Position numbers and translations under genes: made by a program. A stretch of 24,778 nucleotides of DNA from Phoronis australis (Eukaryota > Phoronida > Phoronidae): contig NMRA01001080.1 of the NCBI GenBank assembly GCA_002633005.1, positions 34,106 to 58,883 of the forward strand, read 5' to 3'. The notes below the pieces were generated by a model. That model worked only from the letters and a program-made list of their open reading frames with translations, did not search any database and was not told the DNA's origin. Below, one piece after another: positions 19,101 to 24,778 of this stretch (positions are counted from its first letter, which is position 1; each line of letters opens with the position of its first letter).

Positions 19101-21097
19101 ACTCCTTTTCTGTCGTCTGCTCCACTGAGCAATGAAGAAAATTTACTTCATTTTTTAAAGAAAATGGAACCTGAGTGACGATGAAAAAACAGAAGCTGCT
19201 GGTAAAATGTGAATTTTAATCGAAGCCTTAGTGAATCACTCAGAAACTCATAATTCTCTCTTTGTCAAACCTTAACTTAAGACGATTTCCAATAAGCAAT
19301 CCCGTCATTATTGCCAACACGAAAAACAGACTTGGTCTTTTGGGCATTTGAAGACTATTTTAAATACAACAAATTTGTTAAGAACCGATTGCACAAAATA
19401 TAAAACATATAATAAGCATTACAAAAAGAAGTAGGTTTCGCGCACAAACGCTGTGGACTATAAACAAGTAGGTCTCTTAGTATGAGGTTAGTAGTTAAAT
19501 CGTGGTGGGGTAGTGGTAAAGCACGCACGCTGTAACCGCCAGGTCGTGAGTTCGAGTTTGTGGTACTTGCAGTTTTTCCTGTTTGACACGTTCTCCGTGT
19601 TTTTTTGCCTTTTTCCCTTGGATAATACTTCAGGAATCTAGGAAAATGCTTGATTTTTAGAGGAAAAAACAGAAAAATTTCCTCCCATTCGGTGCTATAC
19701 GCATCAACAATCGTAGTTTGCGCAAATGCTTACAGCCAGACAAAATGTTGGGCCACCCTTGTGATATCCTAGATCCGCCACTGTTAAGGAACCTTCACAA
19801 CATTGCAAAGACTTGGACTTACCTTTTAAAATGTCTAAGCATATTCTGCCTAGTTTATCTACATTTGGATGATATATTTTCGTCATAAACCGGACTTTAG
19901 GCGCCGCCATCGGATAGTCTTCGGGTAAAAATAATTCCAGTTTAAACTCGCCACCTTCATAGGGAGACTGTAACACACAGAAGGAAGGATTCGAGTGTGT
20001 TCAGCTGAGAACACATTTCCATCATAATAACAATCTGACCACATTGTTCAGCTATACAGAGAAGACAAATAGAATCACTCCACTGCATGATAGAAAACTG
20101 TAACAATCCCGTGCAGATCAGATCGTTCCAACATTTACTAGCAAATAAAGAATGTCATAACACCATCAATGTCAACAGGGTTGGACAATCCCTTCAAAAT
20201 TGGACAGTTTGACATCAATTATCAAAATAAAAGAATAAAAAACAGCCCACTTACACCAAAACCACCACCGTCAAAACTTTCCTTCTCATGATAATATGTT
20301 AATTTATTGTCACTAGCAACATCCAAAGCACATTTAAGTCAAAACACACCTTCATAAAACCACAAGGCTAATCAGTGCCTTCCAGATTTGAGTATGTTCT
20401 TCAATTTAATCACAATTCATTTCTCCATGGCAACTGAATGTTGAAATGGTTCAATACAAGGTAAGGCAATTTAAGCCTTTTTTGAAAGGATTTAAACCAT
20501 GAAGGATTCTAATTTTTTTAAATTTGGCCAACTTCAGAACATCATATCTCAGAAATGGCTAATCAGATTCACATGAATCTTTCAAACTACACTGTCTTCA
20601 TGCACTGGTCTCCAATTGGTCCACTTTTGCAAAAGGGTATCAAAACACAACTTGCATAATTTTTACACAAAAAGCTTTAAAGTTGTACAAAACAAAAAAG
20701 AAATCGTAACTTAGAAAACAGTGAATGTGTTTTAGAGATTTCATTTTGAATGTTTACATCATGCAAGATTTGGGCAAGTTACTGATACCGGTATTTTGCT
20801 ATGATTGCACCCTTCTTTTCAGAAAATATATACTTGAGTTTTTTCTTTGCTTTGGCAGAATACCCACACTTGTCCATGTAACGTGAAGTAATAATTGAGA
20901 CTTTGTCTTCATTACACAGAGACATGCATGATGAATACCAGTGTAGGTTAATAACAGCAGATGAAAGTAACGTGGACTGGAAGAGGAACACTTACATCCT
21001 TTGGACCGTCAACAGATATTTTGAAGTATCTGGCATTTTCATCGTCTACTGTAGCTTTTATACCTGGTACTGGTTCTGAAGTGAGCCGCTGGGTCTC
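16025..21097 (-). CDS. UBE2N: Ubiquitin-conjugating enzyme E2 N (Ubc13), three visible exons
   Basis: UBE2N pairs with a UEV partner to build K63-linked ubiquitin chains in DNA-damage tolerance and innate signalling. The three exons, 21097-20996, 19967-19823 and 16165-16025, join in frame into about 129 of the usual ~152 residues. Visible hallmarks are [13 protein letters not shown], the UBC core [20 protein letters not shown], the HPN tripeptide in [10 protein letters not shown], the catalytic Cys in RICLDILK, and [20 protein letters not shown] then [20 protein letters not shown]. The core is nearly identical to the human protein. The first exon (about ten residues, ending PRRIIK in relatives) is not between 21098 and 24778, so intron 1 exceeds 3.6 kb. 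The C-terminal ~13 residues are also not found. Confidence 0.93.
16113..16275 (-). repeat. ~81-bp tandem duplication across the UBE2N exon 4 acceptor
   Basis: Unit 16113-16193 (exon 5' end plus 28 intron bases) is followed by a similar unit 16194-16275 and a stub. The second copy keeps the acceptor TTATTGCAG (exon-like start 16247) but has one extra base (ATCCCGCAC for ATCCGCAC), which breaks the frame. A donor-like GTAAAC lies at 16191-16186, so the copy could act as a 56-base decoy exon. Confidence 0.9.
16411..16602. repeat. 46-bp tandem repeat (3 copies) with an inverted partial copy
   Basis: CAGATATCTTTATTCCAGTA recurs with 46-bp spacing (16415, 16461, 16507). After the third copy, GGGCACGTTATATCAGACTA (16579-16598) is an inverted version of the unit's TGGTCTGATATAACGCGCCC. 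Between them TTGACAA/TTGTCAA forms a small inner hairpin. Confidence 0.92.
16784..16854. repeat. 18-bp tandem repeat, 4 copies
   Basis: AGCCACACTCCCCAATAA is repeated four times without visible change; the last copy is one base short. It lies within a UBE2N intron. Confidence 0.97.
16855..17499 (-). other. UBE2N intron sequence, no gene seen
   Basis: AT-rich intron DNA. A partial CTCF-like word, AAGGTGGCGC, is at 17200-17209. No transposon ends or reading frames are recognised. Confidence 0.5.
17500..18022. repeat. 45-bp minisatellite with an inverted middle section
   Basis: The palindrome CTGGCCAG occurs at 17500, 17545, 17590, 17635, 17659, 17759, 17804, 17849, 17891, 17936 and 17981, mostly 45 bp apart. 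Each unit also has TGTACACTCAATACAATGTA. From about 17659 to 17729 the units run in the opposite orientation, then switch back. The long open frames on both strands, rich in [10 protein letters not shown], result from the 45-bp period and are not regarded as genes. Confidence 0.95.
18023..18815 (-). other. UBE2N intron sequence with one strong CTCF-like core
   Basis: No gene is recognised. TCACTAGGTGGCGC at 18481-18494 matches the CTCF core consensus CCASYAGRKGGCRS at 13 of 14 positions. Confidence 0.45.
18822..19783. mobile_element. hAT-like non-autonomous DNA transposon, 962 bp
   Basis: The left end CATAGACGAATTTAGG followed by a G-run/GCCCG and the right end, reading inward as CAGTGGCGGATCTAGG, agree at 11 of 16 positions. 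TTAAGG lies directly outside each end (18816-18821 and 19784-19789). CAGTGGCGGATC(C/T)AGG with a following G/C run is, from memory, a common hAT-type terminus in animals; hAT duplications are normally 8 bp, so the superfamily is tentative. No transposase frame is seen. The right end is 40 bp from UBE2N exon 3. Confidence 0.62.
19505..19559 (+). repeat. Degenerate tRNA-like sequence (A and B boxes)
   Basis: TGGGGTAGTGG (19505-19515) resembles an A box and AGTTCGAGTTT (19549-19559) a B box, at the usual spacing, followed by a T-rich tail. It looks like an old tRNA-derived SINE head lying inside the hAT-like element. Confidence 0.5.
19823..19967 (-). CDS. UBE2N: UBE2N exon with the catalytic cysteine
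   Basis: It starts at acceptor GTGTGTTACAG with [20 protein letters not shown] and continues [28 protein letters not shown], ending one base into the Asp codon at GTAAGT. The HPN tripeptide (oxyanion) and Cys of RICLD are intact, so the enzyme should be active. The only differences from human in this stretch are conservative (Y for F, E for T, D for E). Confidence 0.96.
19968..20995 (-). other. UBE2N intron between ETQRL and SPYEGG exons
   Basis: A 1.03-kb GT..AG intron. No repeats, RNA genes or coding sequence are recognised in it. Confidence 0.6.
20996..21097 (-). CDS. UBE2N: UBE2N exon ETQRL..VDGPKD
   Basis: Thirty-four whole codons read [20 protein letters not shown] then [14 protein letters not shown], between acceptor TTTTCAG and donor GTAAGT. 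Human reads [34 protein letters not shown], so family and register are certain, although this is the most divergent part. The next exon upstream (N-terminal ~10 residues) is not found in the window. Confidence 0.95.
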
Positions 21098-21100
21098 CTG

Positions 21101-21295
21101 AAAACAAGGCGCATAGTGAGACCAAAGGCACTGACTCTAGCACAAGACAGGCACAGGGTGAGACCAAAGGCACTGACTCTAGCACAAGACATGCACAGGG
21201 TGAGACCAATGGTACTGACTCTAACACAAGACAGGCACAGAGTGAGACTAAAGGTACTCATGTTATCACAAGTCAGATAGAGGGTGAAACCAAAG
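21101..21295. repeat. 42-bp tandem repeat, about 4.5 copies
   Basis: GTGAGACCAAAGG-like starts recur at 21116, 21158, 21200, 21242 and 21284, an exact 42-bp period, with decay toward the right. It begins four bases from the UBE2N exon, so the array sits against the acceptor's pyrimidine tract. Confidence 0.92.
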
Positions 21296-21830
21296 TACCG
21301 TCCGCGTACAGCCTACCCAAGAACAACGTGCATAAGTGCAACTTACCCAACTATCAAGTGGGGCATCTACACACACACACACATATAAGGTAACTAGGGT
21401 AAGGCGGAAGTTGTCGCTCTGTGCCTGACCATGAACACATAATGCGAATACGGTGGCGCGTAAAAGAAAACTTGTCTGTATGTAACCACAGCTGATAATT
21501 TCTTCCGTCTTGCCCCAGATTTGCGGCCACACAGGAATTAGAAGTGGCGCAAGTTACCCTAGTACAAGTCACCCCACCTCCATAATGTGGAGTAAGTTGT
21601 CACAAGTGGGGTAAGTTGTCCTAGTTTAAACAGCGTCCAGACAGCACTCAAAGTCCAAACACACAATTTTTATTTAGGGTGGCAACAGTATTCAGTAATT
21701 TATTTCTGGGTAAAAGAACCTGGGATTGTTTATCACATCTAAGAATTTATTAGTCTTTGTCATGTGTCTAAACAAATTTTGCTAACTTTTCTAATGTTCA
21801 CAACCTCACTAGATACTAACATGCAGGTTT
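21296..21830 (-). other. UBE2N intron 1 sequence
   Basis: No gene is recognised. A short (CA)n tract lies at about 21368-21382 and GGGGTAAGTTGTC-like words are repeated around 21590-21620. Confidence 0.45.
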
Positions 21831-22131
21831 CAGGGTGCTCCATCGAAACAGGAACCCTGGTGTAGATCAGTTATCCCGGAGTCGAAAATAGACTCCTGCA
21901 CCTTCAAAACAGCTAACAAGCCCGAAAAACAGGAACCACAGCCTTTAAAACAGGAATCCCAGGAATCAGACAGGAAACCTGGGGACCGAAAAAAAATTGT
22001 CCGTGTTTCCTGTTCGATACCAGGGATTCCTGTCTTAAAGGTTGGGGTTCCTGTTTTTCGGGCTAGTTAGTTGTTTTGAACATGCGGGTATGTTTTCGAC
22101 TCTGGGATATCTGTTTTGATGGAACACCCTG
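21831..22131. mobile_element. Near-perfect foldback element, 301 bp
   Basis: The sequence from CAGGGTGCTCCATC (21831) is mirrored, reverse-complemented, up to GATGGAACACCCTG (22131) with only a very short centre near 21982. Shared blocks include GTCGAAAA, AGCCCGAAAAACAGGAACC and ACAGGAATCCC. Within each arm the word ACAGGAA(T/C)CC recurs several times. It can form a hairpin with ~145-bp arms. I take it to be a MITE; no clear target duplication was found. Confidence 0.9.
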
Positions 22132-22703
22132 GGTTTGTGAGAGTGCTGTGGTAATTTCTATTATTATATGCATTTGGTACCCAGACTTCAGAAACAAAAC
22201 ACCCACTACAGGTGCAAGCTTTCAAACGGGTTGAGGTATGTGAATTTAGCACTAATTCCTGTCCAATTTTCTGTCATGGAAAACAGTGGAGTCAGATCCA
22301 TTTCAACACTAATGCGAGTAGTTATTCTTAGAAGCTCAAGTTCTCCCGGACACCAACATTGAGGTAAACAAAATGAAAGCGCCAGTTTCACTATCTACAA
22401 ACGTGACAGGGATGAAGAAGCAATAGAGATACATTCGACTGTTAAAGGACACCTGACCTCTTCAACACTTCACTTAACAACTAGTAATTAGTTTCCGAGA
22501 AATCTCAATTTTCACTGAGCAGACATATAAGTTAGCACAAGTCTTCGATAATTTTCAAAACTTAAGAGAAGCTAACAGGGCAATCAAGACACAGGATAAT
22601 CGCCAATTATGTACAAGGTTGTAATTTGCAAAGGTTGTTTTCACTTGCATTTTGAATTACCCCAAAATTGACACTGTTGCAGTTTGGCAGCCAAACCACT
22701 TGT
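22132..22703 (-). other. UBE2N intron 1 sequence, no gene seen
   Basis: Small open frames on both strands (22067-22391) lack recognisable motifs and are treated as chance. No repeat is evident up to the TTAA that marks the next transposon. Confidence 0.45.
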
Positions 22704-23725
22704 TTAAAGGAGCATGCCACCCAAAAAAACAACCTAATTTGTACCAATTTAGATCGAGTAGTTCTACTCCATAATGGCACGTACGGTTGCGTTACCTGAC
22801 ACCTGACGGCAGACAGAGGTGATGAAATTATCCAATGACGTAATTGGTTTCACACGCGGTCTGTTCAGCAGTTCACAACACGGGTTACTGGTGTCAGCTT
22901 ATCGCTTGTATTCATAGTTTAACACCAATAAATCATCAAACTTCAATGTAAAACCCTTAAAAATACACCGAGTTCTTATAACAACATGTTGCTTTATTTC
23001 GCTGTTACAGATTTATTGGTATTTGGACACACCAGGAGAACCTAGATCTGTGTTGTTTGGACTTGTGATTTTTTGAGTTCTAACACAAAACGCTTGTTAT
23101 CCTGGCCAGTGGCTCGGAGCCCAATCAGGCCCGTCGCAGCCGGATTGACGGTTATCCCGGCCAGAGGGCTCGGAAACTGATCAGACATCACGAACATAAA
23201 CCAGCCAAAGTTGGAAACTAAATTTCCAGTCAAGAAAATATTATACTAGTGAGCCAAAGTAATGTGCACGTGATTATGGTGGTGAATTAGCCACGAAACT
23301 GCAAATCTACTTACTCGTCGGGGGCCGCGAATTCAGGTTAATCCACTTTGGCCACAGGACCGTCAGGGCAGAAGTTTTACATTGACAATCATTAATTGAG
23401 TAATGTAAATGTAAATAAAGATTCCCCTAACACATGGCCGTGGGATGGAAATCGAGTTGTTTCACAACAGTTTCTGTCAGCAAACACTAAATTAGCATGA
23501 GGTCATATGGCCTTGGTGTCCCGTCAAGTAGTTTTATTGCACCTAAAGCAGGTAACGCAGTGACTTATTCATTGCTGGCTTCTCAAATCATTTGCACTCA
23601 CGAACACTCCAAAGGCATTGCAAATTGCATCTAATGAGACAGACTTTGTTTCAGTTTTATATAAGTATTGGTTGAGGATGAGAATAATTCATTTTGAAAC
23701 AGAACACTCAGTAACAAACGGCAAC

Positions 23726-23891
23726 ATGGCAACTCGCAATACCAACTTAGACGAGAGCTCATCGAAGACTTCGCAGGTGTATCGTTAAGTTTCACAGACT
23801 ATCATTTCGAAAAGGAATACAGTGATGAAGATATAGTAGCGAGGCGCCGTGAACAAGCTCAGACAACTGAACGTATGGATAGTTATTTGGC
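23726..23891 (+). pseudogene. Truncated, frameshifted reading frame with P2X7-like YxFExEYSDED motif
   Basis: ATG at 23726 starts MATRNTNLDESSSKTSQVYR and then meets TAA. A second frame over the same DNA reads RRELIEDFAGVSLSFTDYHF then EKEYSDEDIVARRREQAQTT and ends at a good donor, GC|GTAAGT (23892). A single indel near 23752 would explain the two frames. The YHFEKEYSDED stretch recalls the Y-x-FEPE(Y) leader of P2X7-domain proteins and of the left-edge gene at 1-128. It ends only a few bases from the THAP fragment that runs toward it. Family assignment is tentative. Confidence 0.42.
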
Positions 23892-23896
23892 GTAAG

Positions 23897-24109
23897 TCAG
23901 CATTCGTCAGGCACTGTCGACGACTTCAGGCCACAGACACGGAGATGTTTCATGGCCTCATACTTGCTATTTACAGCCCACTTTTCATTCTTCACTACTG
24001 CGAGCCACTTCCTAAGCCTTTCGAACTCTCGAGGAAGTCGAAAAAACGATATACCCGCTTTCCTCGCAGTTGCATAGTTCGGACAAGCGGGAACGATGCA
24101 CCGCAACAT
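23897..24109 (-). pseudogene. THAP-domain fragment (transposase N-terminus)
   Basis: From the ATG at 24109-24107 it reads MLRCIVPACPNYATARKAGI, SFFRLPREFERLRKWLAVVK, then NEKWAVNSKYEAMKHLRVCG and ends at a stop soon after. C-x4-C near the start, SFFRLP, the Trp and the C of RVCG match the C2CH THAP zinc finger, but the final zinc-binding His (usually CSLHF or CGLHF) is replaced (CGLKSS). The homology ends abruptly about there. THAP fingers bind DNA in P-element- and Kolobok-type transposases and in host factors. Here it is probably the remains of the element's transposase. Confidence 0.78.
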
Positions 24110-24282
24110 AGCGGCATTCACTATACAAATGAACCAATGACGTCGCTAGCGTCGTTTCTCACCTTCCTCACAGGTTAACGCAACACCTCTTGGCAAGGTA
24201 AGGTCGACCGTATGCGAGGCGATGTTGATATAGACCGATTAAGACGGCAAAAATGACTAATTAAATCAGGTGGCATTCTCCT

Positions 24283-24778
24283 TTAAGAGGAGTATTGTGG
24301 TGCAGAGGATAGAACAACTTATATCCATTCAATAATGAATTTCTTGCAGTGGGTCAACAGGATTCAATACTGATCTTTCTCTTTAAGTGATAGAAATGAC
24401 GAAAAAAAACTTACTGTTGGTGAGAATGACTCAAATAACATGTCTATCTGCAGACAAAGAGCTTGAAACCGCACGAGTTTGATGGGTAAAGCGCAGGATT
24501 ACAGTGGAGACTCAGAGAGACAAGTGACGTCAGAAAGAAAACACTTAAGTCATAACCAAATTGGCTTTAAGCTCAATTGCCAAAGCGCAAGCCTGCAAAT
24601 TAAGGAACTTTGGGTTTATTGTGCATTGTGATTTATTTTCCATTTTCAACGTTGCTTAGTACTCCAACTGCTGCTCTAGGACTACTTTAAATAGTAAGCA
24701 TCCACTATCATCGACAAATGAACTGTTGCTCGGTGTTCGATCGTGTCTTCCCCATAGCAGATTTACCACCCCAGGTAA
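24283..24778 (-). other. UBE2N intron 1 sequence to window end
   Basis: AT-rich, no gene or repeat recognised. The UBE2N first exon is not here. On the + strand, TTCTTGCAG at 24341-24349 is acceptor-like but supports no gene by itself. Confidence 0.4.

Larger units (their letters stand above)
22708..24282. mobile_element. Kolobok-like DNA transposon, internally deleted, 1575 bp
   Basis: TTAA at 22704-22707 and 24283-24286 flanks the element. Its left end AGGAGCATGCCACC and right end (inward) AGGAGAATGCCACC match at 13 of 14 positions. Subterminal sequences also correspond in inverted orientation (GTACGGTTGCGTTACC near 22791 against ATACGGTCGACCTTACC near 24200). TTAA targets, AGG termini and an internal THAP domain together suggest the Kolobok superfamily; piggyBac ends normally begin CC(C/T). 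The coding content is only two fragments, so the copy is not autonomous. It lies in UBE2N intron 1. Confidence 0.75.

Noticed and set aside
18941-19135. 64-codon + strand frame inside the hAT-like element
   Set aside because: No similarity to transposase motifs (no BED finger or hATC signature); most likely chance.
24174-24386. Micro-exons 24174-24197 and 24350-24386 continuing the transposon's + strand frame (phases fit)
   Set aside because: Both are too short to judge, have no family motif, and the second lies outside the transposon.

Overview
The window is nuclear DNA of a metazoan, most likely a marine invertebrate. Genes are split into short exons with GT..AG introns. Intergenic DNA is AT-rich and full of minisatellites, foldback elements and small DNA transposons with target-site duplications. 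The proteins are close to vertebrate orthologues but clearly not vertebrate. I cannot fix the phylum by eye.

Two genes are clear and point toward each other. (1) On the + strand, nine coding exons (724-7226) encode 5-aminolevulinate synthase (ALAS), the PLP enzyme that starts heme synthesis in mitochondria. About 521 residues are visible; the exon with the start codon and most of the targeting sequence is not found. (2) On the - strand, three exons (21097 down to 16025) encode most of the ubiquitin-conjugating enzyme UBE2N/Ubc13, the catalytic E2 for K63-linked chains. Its first exon must lie beyond 24778, and the exon for the last ~13 residues is not found. At the left edge, a - strand first coding exon (1-128) starts another protein that ends in GYMFEPE, a pattern I associate with invertebrate proteins carrying a P2X7-type C-terminal domain. 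It is head-to-head with ALAS across a short, CpG-containing putative promoter.

The ~8.8 kb between the convergent genes has no supported protein gene. It holds a TTAA-flanked MITE, a tRNA-derived sequence with intact A and B boxes, a ~52-bp array whose units each carry a CTCF-like core, a 60-bp-arm foldback, and a 1.3 kb segment present twice around a 21-bp minisatellite and a 55-base assembly gap. That duplication looks like two haplotypes placed in tandem.

UBE2N introns host three more elements: a hAT-like element with a TTAAGG direct repeat ending 40 bp from exon 3, a 301-bp near-perfect foldback, and a 1575-bp Kolobok-like transposon with TTAA target sites. The last contains a truncated THAP domain and, convergently, a truncated FExEYSDED-type reading frame, as if an internal deletion fused the two ends of a two-gene autonomous element. 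Both main genes also carry small tandem duplications across a splice junction, creating decoy splice sites.
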